Shown here in pieces: positions 18,218 through 25,853 of a stretch of 64,000 nucleotides of DNA. Origin of the DNA: RGDT01 sp964630925 (GTDB lineage Bacteria > Planctomycetota > Planctomycetia > Gemmatales > Gemmataceae); the NCBI GenBank assembly GCA_964630925.1, contig CAZVZK010000026.1, forward strand, positions 18,468 through 82,467, in the 5' to 3' direction. The notes beneath the pieces were generated by a model that was given only the letters and a program-made list of their open reading frames with translations, was not told where the DNA came from and made no database searches. Made by a program: the position numbers and the translations under genes. The number at the start of each line of letters is the position of its first letter. The stretch's first letter is position 1.

Positions 18218-18697
18218 ATGACGGGCATGAGCGAGAGCGAGAGGCCCCGCCGGCACTTCGACAGCGCCGAGCAGGAGGCGTACCTGAACCTGTGGCGTAC
18301 CTACGACCGCCTGCGCGAGGCCGAGGACGAGCTGTTCGCCGCCCACGGTCTGACGGCCCAGCAGTACAACGCGCTGCGGCTGCTGAAGGCGGAGCACCCC
18401 GGGGCGATGCCCACGCTGGCGCTGGCGGGGCGGCTGATCTCGCGTGCCCCGGACATCACGCGGCTGCTCGACAGGCTGGAGGGGCGTGGCCTGGTGCGGC
18501 GCGAGCGGCCCGCCGAGAACCGCCGCGTGGTGGAGGTGGCGATCACGGCGGCGGGGCTGGCGCTGCTCAAGGGGCTGGCCGGCCCGGTGCGGGCGTGCGG
18601 CAAGAGGCAGCTGGGGCACATGCCGGCGGAGAAGCTGGCGGCGCTGAGCGCGTTGCTGCGTGAGGCCCGCGCCCCGCATGACGACGGCGACTGGTGA
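18218..18697 (+). CDS. MarR-family transcriptional regulator
   Basis: 159 aa from the ATG at 18218 (a second ATG at 18227 is equally possible). The winged-helix region runs through LTAQQYNALRLLKAEHPG, then the recognition helix around LISRAPDITRLLDRLEGRGLVRRER and the wing PAENRRVVEVAITAAG. All are standard for MarR repressors, which bind DNA as dimers and release it on ligand or oxidant binding. The gene heads an operon: its TGA overlaps the GTG of the antiporter gene. Likely targets are its own operon and possibly the divergent flavoprotein gene. Confidence 0.95.
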   Translation: MTGMSESERPRRHFDSAEQEAYLNLWRTYDRLREAEDELFAAHGLTAQQYNALRLLKAEHPGAMPTLALAGRLISRAPDITRLLDRLEGRGLVRRERPAENRRVVEVAITAAGLALLKGLAGPVRACGKRQLGHMPAEKLAALSALLREARAPHDDGDW

Positions 18698-20058
18698 GCG
18701 GAGGGCGGGCGGTGCTGGATCAGATGAGGAGGCTGTCGGCCGAGGAGCTGATGCTGCCGCTGCTGTTGCAGCTGGCGCTGATCCTGACGGCGGCGCGGCT
18801 GTTCGCGTGGATGTTCCGGCGGGTGGGTCAGCCGGCGGTGGTGGGGGAGATCGCGGCGGGGCTGGCCCTGGGGCCGTCGCTGCTGGGGTGGCTGGCGCCG
18901 GGGCTGTTCGCGGCGGTGTTCCGGCCGGCGGTGGGGGAGCTGCCCGCCGAGGCGTCGGACCTGCTGCTGAGCAAGGTGCTGATGGTGCTGGCGCAGCTCG
19001 GCCTGGTGCTGATGCTGTTCCTCGTGGGGCTGGAGTTCGACTTCCGGCACCTGGTGGCGGACTCGCGGGCGGCGGCGGGGGTGGCGGCGGGGGGGGCGGC
19101 CGTGCCGTTCGCGCTGGGCGCGGGGCTGGCGTGGCTGATGTACCCGGCGGTGACGGCGGGCCTGGGGCGGGAGATCTCGCCGCTGGCGTTCTGCCTGTTC
19201 ATGGGCACGGCGTTGTCGGTGACGGCGCTGCCGGTGCTGGCGCGGATGATGCAGGAGTGGGGGATCACGCGGACGCGGCTGGCGGCGGTGGTGGTGTCGG
19301 CGGCGGCCTTCCAGGACGCCCTGGGCTGGGTGCTGCTGGCGGGGGTGGCGGCGCTCGCGCGGGGGAGTGGCGGCTCCGGGGTGTGGCTGACGCTGGGGAT
19401 GCTGGGGGGGGCGATCGGGTTCACGCTGTTCATGGTGTGGGCGGTGCGGCCCCTGGTGGCGCGTCTGGGGCGGCACATGCTGGCGGGGGGGGAGCTGGGG
19501 GTGAACGGCCTGGCGACGCTGCTGGTGCTGCTGTTCTTGTGCGCGGCGGCGACGGGCGTGATCGGGGTGTTCGCGATCTTCGGGGCGTTCCTGCTGGGCG
19601 CGGTGCTGTCCGGGGAGGCGGAGCTGCGCGAGGCGGCGTCGCGGCGGATGGGGGGGGTGGTGACGGCGCTGTTCCTGCCGATCTTCTTCGCGTACACCGG
19701 CCTGCGGACGGACATCGGCACGCTGGGCTCGTGGGGGATGGCGGGGCTGGCGGCGGCGGTCCTGGCGGCGGCGGTGGTGGGGAAGGTGGGCGGGTGCGGC
19801 CTGGCGATGCGGATGGCGGGGCGGGGGTGGCGTGAGAGCGCGGCGGTGGGGGTGCTGATGAACACGCGCGGGCTGATGGAGCTGGTGGTGGCGAACGTGG
19901 GGCGGGACCTGGGTGTCATCCCGGAGAGTGTGTATTGCATGCTGGTGCTGATGGCGCTGGCGACGAACCTGATGACGGCGCCGCTGGTGACGCTGCTGGC
20001 TCCTGGGACGGAGCTGGAGGCGCCGATGAGGGCGTCGCGGGGCGAGGGGGGCGGCTGA
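18694..20058 (+). CDS. Cation:proton antiporter (CPA2/KefB-like membrane domain)
   Basis: 454 aa with about 12 hydrophobic segments and the CPA2 signatures GQPAVVGEIAAGLALGPS near residue 46, LFLVGLEFD near 108 and LSVTALPVLARMM near 171. It ends soon after the last membrane segment, so it lacks the TrkA-N/RCK regulatory domain seen in KefB and KefC. The GTG at 18694 overlaps the marR stop; in-frame GTG (18711) and ATG (18724) are alternatives. It probably exchanges Na+ or K+ for protons. The neighbouring marR and paiB suggest stress-linked control. Confidence 0.94.
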   Translation: MSGGRAVLDQMRRLSAEELMLPLLLQLALILTAARLFAWMFRRVGQPAVVGEIAAGLALGPSLLGWLAPGLFAAVFRPAVGELPAEASDLLLSKVLMVLAQLGLVLMLFLVGLEFDFRHLVADSRAAAGVAAGGAAVPFALGAGLAWLMYPAVTAGLGREISPLAFCLFMGTALSVTALPVLARMMQEWGITRTRLAAVVVSAAAFQDALGWVLLAGVAALARGSGGSGVWLTLGMLGGAIGFTLFMVWAVRPLVARLGRHMLAGGELGVNGLATLLVLLFLCAAATGVIGVFAIFGAFLLGAVLSGEAELREAASRRMGGVVTALFLPIFFAYTGLRTDIGTLGSWGMAGLAAAVLAAAVVGKVGGCGLAMRMAGRGWRESAAVGVLMNTRGLMELVVANVGRDLGVIPESVYCMLVLMALATNLMTAPLVTLLAPGTELEAPMRASRGEGGG

Positions 20059-20657
20059 TGTACATCCCGGAACACTTCCGGCAGACGGACGAGGATGAGA
20101 TCTGGTCTCTGGTGGAGGCGTACCCGTTCGGCCTGCTGCTGACGGTGCAGGGCGGGGAGCCTTACGGGACGCACCTGCCGTTCCTGGTGGACCGCGGGGC
20201 CGGGGCGTTGCTGGGGCACATCGCGCGGGCGAATCCGCAGAGAGGGTTTCTCGGAGGGGGGGAGTCTCTGGCGGTGTTCACGGGGCCGCACGCGTACGTC
20301 TCGCCGGCGTGGTACGGGGCGGGGGAGGCGGTGCCGACGTGGAATTACGCGGCGGTGCACGTGTACGGGCGGGTGCGGGAGGTGGCGGGGGAGGAGCTGC
20401 TGGTAGTGCTGCGGCGGAGCGTGGAGGTGTTCGACCGAGAGGGGTGGGTGCCGGACGAGGGGCACATGCTGGGGCTGGCAGCGGGGGTCGTGGGGCTGCG
20501 GATGGAGGTGGCGCGGCTGGAGGGGAAGTGGAAGCTGAGCCAGAACCAGCCGGAGGGGCGGCGGGCCGGGGTGATGGAGGCCCTGGGGCGGGCCGGCGGC
20601 GAGGGGGCGTCGGGGGTGGCGGCCCTGATGCGGCGGATGGGCGGGAAAACGACTTGA
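20058..20657 (+). CDS. PaiB-like FMN-binding regulator
   Basis: 199 aa, close to the usual PaiB length (about 205). It starts MYIPEHFRQTDEDEIW, typical of the family, and contains the split-barrel flavin-binding pattern FGLLLTVQGGEPYGTHLPF and AYVSPAWYG..VPTWNYAAVHVYG. PaiB was named for a role in Bacillus sporulation and protease control; in other bacteria it may simply be a flavin or heme oxidoreductase-like protein. The ATG shares one base with the antiporter stop (TGATG), making it the third gene of the marR operon. Confidence 0.93.
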   Translation: MYIPEHFRQTDEDEIWSLVEAYPFGLLLTVQGGEPYGTHLPFLVDRGAGALLGHIARANPQRGFLGGGESLAVFTGPHAYVSPAWYGAGEAVPTWNYAAVHVYGRVREVAGEELLVVLRRSVEVFDREGWVPDEGHMLGLAAGVVGLRMEVARLEGKWKLSQNQPEGRRAGVMEALGRAGGEGASGVAALMRRMGGKTT

Positions 20658-20682
20658 AAAGTGGTGGGACGTGGTCTAGAAA
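20654..20682 (+). promoter_or_regulatory. Possible sigma-70-like promoter for tRNA-Asn
   Basis: TTGAAA (20654-20659), a 17-bp spacer and TAGAAA (20677-20682) lie 33 bp before the tRNA. The -35 box is good and the -10 box is weak. Confidence 0.3.
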
Positions 20683-20714
20683 GATGAGGCGAGGGCCTCA
20701 CCGGCCTCGCGTAT

Positions 20715-20786
20715 TCCCAGGTAGCTCAATGGTAGAGCAGCCGGCTGTTAACCGGCGGGTTGTAGGTTCGAATCCTACCCTGGGAG
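20715..20786 (+). tRNA. tRNA-Asn(GTT)
   Basis: A full cloverleaf can be drawn. The acceptor stem TCCCAGG pairs with CCTGGGA and discriminator G at 20786. The D-arm has AGCTCAATGGTAGAGC. The anticodon stem GCCGG/CCGGC encloses the loop CTGTTAA with anticodon GTT, and the T-arm has GGTTCGAATCC. CCA is not encoded. An insertion sequence begins 79 bp downstream and a decayed integrase lies beyond it, the usual setting of an integration hot spot. Confidence 0.97.
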
Positions 20787-20865
20787 CTTGACCTAAATCG
20801 TTGGCCGAACGCTAGTTGCGTTACCCGAACCGGGTGGTTCGGCGCGGCACTCCAGGGCGATTCCG

Positions 20866-22276
20866 GGGGTAGTCCAAAAAGACCTGACCGTCATGGATTC
20901 TGGGGAGGGTGCATCCTGCGGTAGCCGTTGAGGGAGGCGTGTGCCAGGAGGTTCTGGAGCCAGCCCTCGTGGTAGCGGTGCTTGTTCAGCCTCTCCGCCG
21001 GGCAGCGCCACCCCCCGTTCTTCCTCGCCGTCGCCGGGTGCCACGGCCTGAAGTTGTACAGCAGCGCCCACGCCCTGACGTGGAGCTCGCACGCCTCCTC
21101 GCCCCCGTGCAGGTGCTGCCCATTCTCGTTGTACCTGCTCATCGCCCTCATCACGCGGTCCAGCATGTTGCTCGTCCGGTGACACCCGGGGTGCGCGTAG
21201 GCCTGGCCGTACTCCTTCGCGCGCCCGCACAGCTTCCCCACCTGCTCGAGCAGCCACGGCCCCAGCCCGCGCCCGCGCGCCCACTCCCACAGCCGCCGCA
21301 GCCTCTGGGCGAAGGACCGCCGGGTCAGCGCGTGGTAGGCGTGCCAGATCTTCGCCGACAGCTCGCGGAACCACCCGTTCAGCTTGCCCCGGCTCCTGAC
21401 GTTCAGCCAGCCGTGCAGGTAGCAGCGGATCACCGCCACCAGCGGGAACAGGGACAGCCACGCCTGCCACGTCGCCGCCCACCCGTCCGCGTTCACCGTC
21501 GAGGGCGCGTAGCCGGGCTTCACGTCCTCCGCCTCCTCCTTGAACACCGCGTAGGCGTCCGTGAGGTCATCGGCGTTGGCCGTCGGCGCGAGCCCGGCGC
21601 CGAGGCAGCAGCCCCTGCCGACGGTGGTGGCGATGTAGCACTTCTCGCCGTCGCGCGTCTGGTGGTGCTCGTCGGCGAGCAGGTGCTCGGGCGGGTCGGC
21701 CCGGCGCAGGGTCGTGCCCACGATGCTGGCGCGTCCGAAGGCCACCTCCAGGCGATGCCAGTAATCGTGGTCCTTGCCGAAGACCTTGGCGATGGCCCAG
21801 AAGGGGACGCCGAAGGAGCGGAGGAAGAGGGGGCCGGACACCTCGTCGGCGAGGCCGGCCATGTAGGGCATGGCGAAGGAGGGGCGGACGGAGAAGGCCT
21901 CGTCGGTGGCCTTGCACTCGATGCGGCGGATGCGCAGGCCCAACTTCACGGAGACGCGGGAGTCCTTGAGGAGGTAGCCGTGGGCGAAGGCCTCGGGGAA
22001 CAGCTCCGGCACGAGGAGGAAGAGGCGGTCCAGCTCGGCGCGGAAGGCGGCGGGGTCGGCGACGGCCTCCTCGTAGGCCTCTTGGTCGAAGGGGAGGCAG
22101 ATGGTAGAACACCCGCGGGGCCTGCGCCCCGCACTCATGGCCATGGTCCACCTCCGTCGTTGACGGTTACATGCAAGGTGGATCATGGCCTCCTTCCTTC
22201 CCATCGTCATCCTGGCCGCACGTTCACGCCCCGACGCCCTCCCCAAACTCCATGACGGTCAGAAAAAGACTACCCC
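20866..22276. mobile_element. Complete insertion sequence with ~40-bp terminal inverted repeats
   Basis: Both ends begin GGGGTAGTC when read inward (20866-20874 and complement of 22268-22276). They share CTGACCGTCATGGA (20884-20897; complement near 22249-22262) and GGGGAGGG. A single transposase gene fills the interior. No clear target-site duplication is visible at either boundary, so the exact outer limits are uncertain by a few bases. The last ~30 bp of one end recur at about 24040-24066 beside a transposase remnant. Confidence 0.85.
20891..22144 (-). CDS. Transposase of an unclassified insertion sequence
   Basis: 417 aa from the ATG at 22144, chosen because GGAGGTGG stands six bases before it; the longer open frame runs into the inverted repeat. 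Candidate acidic catalytic sites are LLADEHHQTRDGEKCYIA near residue 150 and STVNADGWAATWQ near 221, followed by FPLVAVIRCYLHGWLNV. A late ACELHVRAWALLYNF could hold the glutamate. This resembles the spacing of DDE transposases, but I cannot place it in a named IS family. The C-terminal 75 residues match a broken copy at 23812-24066. Confidence 0.8.
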   Translation of the reverse strand: MAMSAGRRPRGCSTICLPFDQEAYEEAVADPAAFRAELDRLFLLVPELFPEAFAHGYLLKDSRVSVKLGLRIRRIECKATDEAFSVRPSFAMPYMAGLADEVSGPLFLRSFGVPFWAIAKVFGKDHDYWHRLEVAFGRASIVGTTLRRADPPEHLLADEHHQTRDGEKCYIATTVGRGCCLGAGLAPTANADDLTDAYAVFKEEAEDVKPGYAPSTVNADGWAATWQAWLSLFPLVAVIRCYLHGWLNVRSRGKLNGWFRELSAKIWHAYHALTRRSFAQRLRRLWEWARGRGLGPWLLEQVGKLCGRAKEYGQAYAHPGCHRTSNMLDRVMRAMSRYNENGQHLHGGEEACELHVRAWALLYNFRPWHPATARKNGGWRCPAERLNKHRYHEGWLQNLLAHASLNGYRRMHPPQNP

Positions 22277-22294
22277 CTCGCAGAGGGGTAGCCG

Positions 22295-23820
22295 ATGGCC
22301 GCGAAGAACGATGGCATCCCGAAGTTGCGCCGGCACAAGGGCACGTCCCAGGGGTACGCGCGCCGCGAATCACGTCACGGGTTCGCTCTGGGCAACCGCG
22401 AGCAGCCCGCTGACCGGCTTTGATTGGCGACACGCCCCAGAGTAAACGGCCTGTCAAGTGACGTGATCGGCGGGCCGGGTACTCCCAGGGCATGATCCGC
22501 CTCTCCGACGTGGATCACTGGTGCGGCGTCTGGCCCGCCGGCCAGGACAAGCCGCCCCCCGAGGTGATGGCCGCACGCGACCGCCACGTCGCCGAGTGGC
22601 TGGCACGCGGCTGCACGCCGGCCCCGACGCGCCAGCGCCGGACCGCGAGGCCGCCGGCGGAGGCGGGCCCGCCGCAGAACGCCGTGGCCCCGCCCGCCGA
22701 CAAGCCCCCGCCCCCGGCGATCCCCGACGCGCTCACCGTGACCGAGGCCGTCGCCGCCCACCTGCGCCACGCGAAGGCGTACTCCACCAACGACGACGGC
22801 ACCCCGGCGACGGAGTACGCCGAGACCGTGTCCTCGCTGCGCCCCGTCGTCCACCTCTACGTGCTGCTCCCCGCCGCCAAGCTCTCCCCCCTCAAGCTCA
22901 AGGCCGTTCGCCAGCTCATGGTGGCCGGGTACGAACACACGGAGTACGGCAAGCAAGCGGCGCTGTCGCGTGGAGTCATCAACCGGCGTGTCGCGCGGAT
23001 CAAACGCGCGTTCACCTGGCTCGTCGGCGAAGAGCTGGCCCCCGTCCGTGTCGCATGCCCTCGCCGCCGTCAATGGGCTGGTGGAAGGCAAGACCACGGC
23101 GAAGGAGCCGCGCCCGCCCGTCGTGCCCGTCGAGGCCGCCTTGGTCGAGCGGACGCTGCCGCACATGCCGCCCCATGCCGCCGGCCTCATCGCCTTCATG
23201 GCCGCGGCCGGCTGCCGCCCGTCGGAGGCGTGCCGCCTGACGCCCTGCGAGCTCGACCGCACGGGCGACGTGTGGTTCTTCGCCCCGCCAAGCACAAGAC
23301 CCGCCACCGGGGCAAGCGCCGCATCATCGCCGTCGGGGCGTTCATCAAGATTGAGTGCCCGGCGTGCGGCAGGCGGGGACGCCCACGCGTCCTGTCCTCG
23401 CCGGACGGACGCCTGTGCGGCGCCTGCGCCGAGGACGCGGCACGGTGTGGGGTCATGGAGCCGCGGACGCGGAACGAGTGCCACGGCGCGGAGGAGCCGC
23501 TGTTCAGCCCCGCCGCCCAGCGGGCGGAGCTGTACGCGGCGTGGCGGGCGGGCAGGGTGTCGAAAGTGCAGCCGAGCCAGGAGAGCCGCAAGAAGAAGGC
23601 GCCGAAGAAGTTGCCGGGGCCGGTGTACACGCCTGCGGCGCTCGCCCACGCCGTCGCCGGCACGTGCAAGCGGGGCGGGCTGCAGCACTGGTCGCCGTAC
23701 CGCGTCCGCCACCTGTTCGGGGCGATGGCCCGCGAGGCCGGTGGCCTCGACGGCGCGCAGGCCGCCCTGGGGCACGCGACGCCGCTGATGGCTGACCACT
23801 CCCCCAAAGCTCACTTGGAA
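22295..23820 (+). pseudogene. Decayed tyrosine recombinase (integrase)
   Basis: Fragments of one integrase lie in several frames. The N-terminus is at 22295 (MAAKNDGIPKLRRHKGTSQG), a planctomycete integrase start, but it is cut by a 99-bp insertion and a stop. The frame resumes at 22492 (IRLSDVDHWCGVWPAG) and shifts near 23040 into AALVERTLPHMPPH and the R-box AAGCRPSEACRL. It shifts back near 23288 and continues to the H-R box YRVRHLFGAMAREAG. The normal MADHY at the active site reads MADHS here (TCC for TAC), removing the catalytic tyrosine. The 3' end abuts a transposase remnant. It once probably mobilised an element at the nearby tRNA-Asn. Confidence 0.85.
22369..22467. repeat. 99-bp insertion in the integrase with 10-bp inverted ends
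   Basis: ATCACGTCAC at 22369-22378 and its exact complement GTGACGTGAT at 22458-22467 bound a segment that interrupts the integrase between GYAR and RLSDVDHW. It introduces a TGA stop. It is too small to code for anything and may be a miniature element. Confidence 0.55.
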
Positions 23821-24066
23821 GACGGGCAACACCCCCAAGGGGGGCGAGGGGGCGTGCGAGCTCCACGTCAGGGCGTGGGCCTTGCTGCACGACTTCAGGC
23901 CGTGGCACCCGGCGACGGCCAGGAGGAACGGGGGGGCGCTGCCCGGCGGAGAGGCTGAACAAGCACCGCCACCACGAGGGCTGGCTACAGAACCCCCTCG
24001 CCCATGCCTCCCTCGACGGATCCCGCCGCCGGATCGCCCCTCCCCAAACCCCATGACGGACAGAAA
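23812..24066 (+). pseudogene. Remnant of a second transposase copy (C-terminal end plus inverted repeat)
   Basis: Read on the + strand, this matches the last ~75 codons of the transposase at 20891-22144 but in opposite orientation: ACELHVRAWALLHDFRPWHP, then NGGALPGGEAEQAPP after a frame change. It ends with CCCCTCCCCAAACCCCATGACGG-type sequence equal to that insertion sequence's terminal repeat. Everything upstream of this point is missing, so the copy is 5'-truncated where it joins the integrase. Confidence 0.85.
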
Positions 24067-24107
24067 AAAAGAAGAGGGAACAGCCGACGGCCGGCTGTTC
24101 CCTCTTC
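24064..24107 (-). terminator. Intrinsic terminator of the BBP7 gene
   Basis: Perfect 15-bp stem (24071-24085 with 24093-24107) and 7-nt loop, followed on the minus strand by seven T residues (complement of A at 24064-24070). It lies 37 bp after the BBP7 stop. Its T-tract is shared with the end of the insertion-sequence remnant. Confidence 0.9.
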
Positions 24108-24143
24108 TATTCATCCCTCATGCCTCATCCCTCACCCCTACCC

Positions 24144-25511
24144 TCAGAAGAGCAGCTCGAAGCCCATGTTCAGGCCCTGCACCCAGGCGTCCTGGGTGGC
24201 GAAGCGGAAGCCGGGCTGGCTGATGCTGTTCGTGTTGGTGTTGCCGCCCGCGGTGACCGTGGTGCTGAGGTTGTTGTTGGTGCTGCCGAGGCCGGCGCGG
24301 GCCATGTTGCCCATGTAGATGCCGTCGTAGCCGACGGTGACGCGGAAGTTGTCGCCGACGCGGTAGCCGAGCTTGAAGTTGACCTCGGGGATGAAGCTGA
24401 ACTTGGTGGTCGTCGAGTTGTCGGGGTCACCGCCGCCGACCAGCAGGCCGCCCGACCCCAGCCGCCCCGTGGGCGTCGGGCGGGCCGCGTCGTTGTTAAT
24501 CACGTTCGTCACGCCCGACAACTGGGCGTACTGGATATTGGGGCCGACGGCGGCCTTGAGCCGGCCATACAGGTAGAGGTTGCCGATGTAACTCTCCACG
24601 TCGAAGCCGATCTGGGCGCCGATGAAGTTGTTCCAGATGCGGATGCGGTCCACGGAGGAGAAGGCGATGCTCCGCGACAGCGTGTCGGCGGGGTTGGCGG
24701 GGGCGGTGTCCGGCTGGGTCAGGCTGACGGTGCTGATGGCCCCGACCTCGTCCCGGAAGTTGATGTACCGCATGCCGCCCAGGGAGGTGAAGTCGAAGCT
24801 GCCGATCTTCAGGTTCGTGGAGCGGACGTTCAGCTCGGCGCCGAAGAGGCTCGACGAGGCCGTGGCGGCGACCACCCCGGAGGCGTTACGCAGGACCGTG
24901 ATCGGCGTGGAGGTCACCAGGGTGGGCGGCTGGCCGCCCACGACGACGAAGGTGCGGTTGGCCGCCCCCGTGTCGAGCTGGATCGTCCCTGGCTGCGACG
25001 AGGAGGAGATGATCCGCGAGTCGGAGCCACGCTCCAGGATGAACCCCTGCGCCTCCAGGCCGAAGCCGTGGCCGTTGTCGGACCACAGGCCGAGGGTGAC
25101 CCGCGCCCCGTTGAGGGACCCGAAGTCGGTGTTCCTGGCCCCGCCGAAGCCGGCGTTGTTGACGATGGACAGCGGCAACACCTGCGTGTTGGTCACGACG
25201 TTGGGCGCGCCGCCGGCATTGTTGACGAAGGTATCGGTCGAGGTGACCGAGATCAGGCCGATGGGGATGGCGCTGACGTTGAGCGGCAGGGTGGCGCCGC
25301 GGATCTTCCACAGCAGGTAGTCCGCCCCGCCGTAGATGAGGTTGCCGCCCCCCGCGGAATACAGGGCCTCGGGCGGGAGGACGGCGGCCGACGGCGCGGC
25401 CGAGCCGGCGGGCGGGACGGCGGAGCCGATCAGGGGGGGCGGGGCCTGGGCCGGCGATAACGCCACGCCCGCCAACAGCACGGCCAACGCGCCCAGGTAA
25501 CGCACGTTCAT
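24144..25511 (-). CDS. BBP7-family outer-membrane beta-barrel protein
   Basis: 455 aa, with a signal peptide (MNVRYLGALAVLLAGVALSPAQA) and a proline/alanine-rich linker. The BBP7 pattern follows: LIYGGADYLLWKIRG near residue 60, GARVTLGLWSDNGHGFGLEAQGF, LNVRSTNLKIGSFDFTSLGGMRYINFRDE, and ending VQGLNMGFELLF with a terminal phenylalanine typical of outer-membrane barrels. The BBP7 family (named from Blastopirellula) is expanded in planctomycetes and its cargo is unknown. The gene is a single transcription unit with its own terminator. Confidence 0.93.
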   Translation of the reverse strand: MNVRYLGALAVLLAGVALSPAQAPPPLIGSAVPPAGSAAPSAAVLPPEALYSAGGGNLIYGGADYLLWKIRGATLPLNVSAIPIGLISVTSTDTFVNNAGGAPNVVTNTQVLPLSIVNNAGFGGARNTDFGSLNGARVTLGLWSDNGHGFGLEAQGFILERGSDSRIISSSSQPGTIQLDTGAANRTFVVVGGQPPTLVTSTPITVLRNASGVVAATASSSLFGAELNVRSTNLKIGSFDFTSLGGMRYINFRDEVGAISTVSLTQPDTAPANPADTLSRSIAFSSVDRIRIWNNFIGAQIGFDVESYIGNLYLYGRLKAAVGPNIQYAQLSGVTNVINNDAARPTPTGRLGSGGLLVGGGDPDNSTTTKFSFIPEVNFKLGYRVGDNFRVTVGYDGIYMGNMARAGLGSTNNNLSTTVTAGGNTNTNSISQPGFRFATQDAWVQGLNMGFELLF

Positions 25512-25672
25512 GGATCTGCCCCGTGGTAACGATGTTCGAACCGCCCCGGCGCGCGGGACGGGTGTGCCAAACGTGAAATCTGTCTGCCCATTCCTATCGG
25601 CACGGACGGGGGGGTCGCATGAGTCGTGATGGCCGGAAGGGATGCGCGGGGTCGCAGGCGGGAATAAGAGCA

Positions 25673-25702
25673 GGGCCGGCGAGAGTGAACTCTCGCCGGC
25701 CC
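25673..25702. terminator. GC-rich hairpin, possible bidirectional terminator
   Basis: GGGCCGGCGAGA (25673-25684) pairs exactly with TCTCGCCGGCCC (25691-25702) around a 6-nt loop. On the minus strand it is followed by a moderately T-rich TGCTCTTATTCC. Confidence 0.55.
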
Positions 25703-25713
25703 CACTGGTGTAC

Positions 25714-25777
25714 AAAAAATGTCCGCCGCTGATCGTCCCGGCGTCGCCCAGTCACCGAAACAACCTCGCGGCGGACA
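25714..25777 (-). terminator. Intrinsic terminator after the DUF1501 gene
   Basis: TGTCCGCCGC (25720-25729) pairs with GCGGCGGACA (25768-25777). On the minus strand the stem is followed by six T residues (25714-25719). The loop is long (38 nt). It lies 77 bp after the DUF1501 stop. Confidence 0.6.
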
Positions 25778-25853
25778 GGGGTATCATATGCCTTCACGAA
25801 ATCCACGCAAGGGGGAAATCGGAGAAATAGCCCCCGGATTCCGCCTCGGGCGC

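Larger units (their letters stand above)
25512..25853. other. Non-coding gap between BBP7 and the DUF1501 gene
   Basis: 342 bp without a gene. It contains the minus-strand terminator at 25714-25777 and a second perfect hairpin at 25673-25702 (12-bp stem, GTGAAC loop). The BBP7 promoter must also lie here, in roughly 25520-25670, but I cannot pick convincing boxes. Confidence 0.7.

Noticed and set aside
15263..18697. Very long open frame (over 1100 codons) on the + strand, opposite the flavo-FeS gene
   Set aside because: It is a GC-rich antisense frame; the minus strand carries the clear FAD and FeS motifs. Only its last 160 codons (from 18218) are a real gene, marR.
20760..24140. Possible att duplication of the tRNA-Asn 3' end
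   Set aside because: I looked for GGTTCGAATCC and CCTGGGAGC again downstream and saw no second copy in the window.
24120..25460. Open frame of about 450 codons on the + strand
   Set aside because: Antisense to the BBP7 gene, whose signal peptide and C-terminal phenylalanine support the minus strand.
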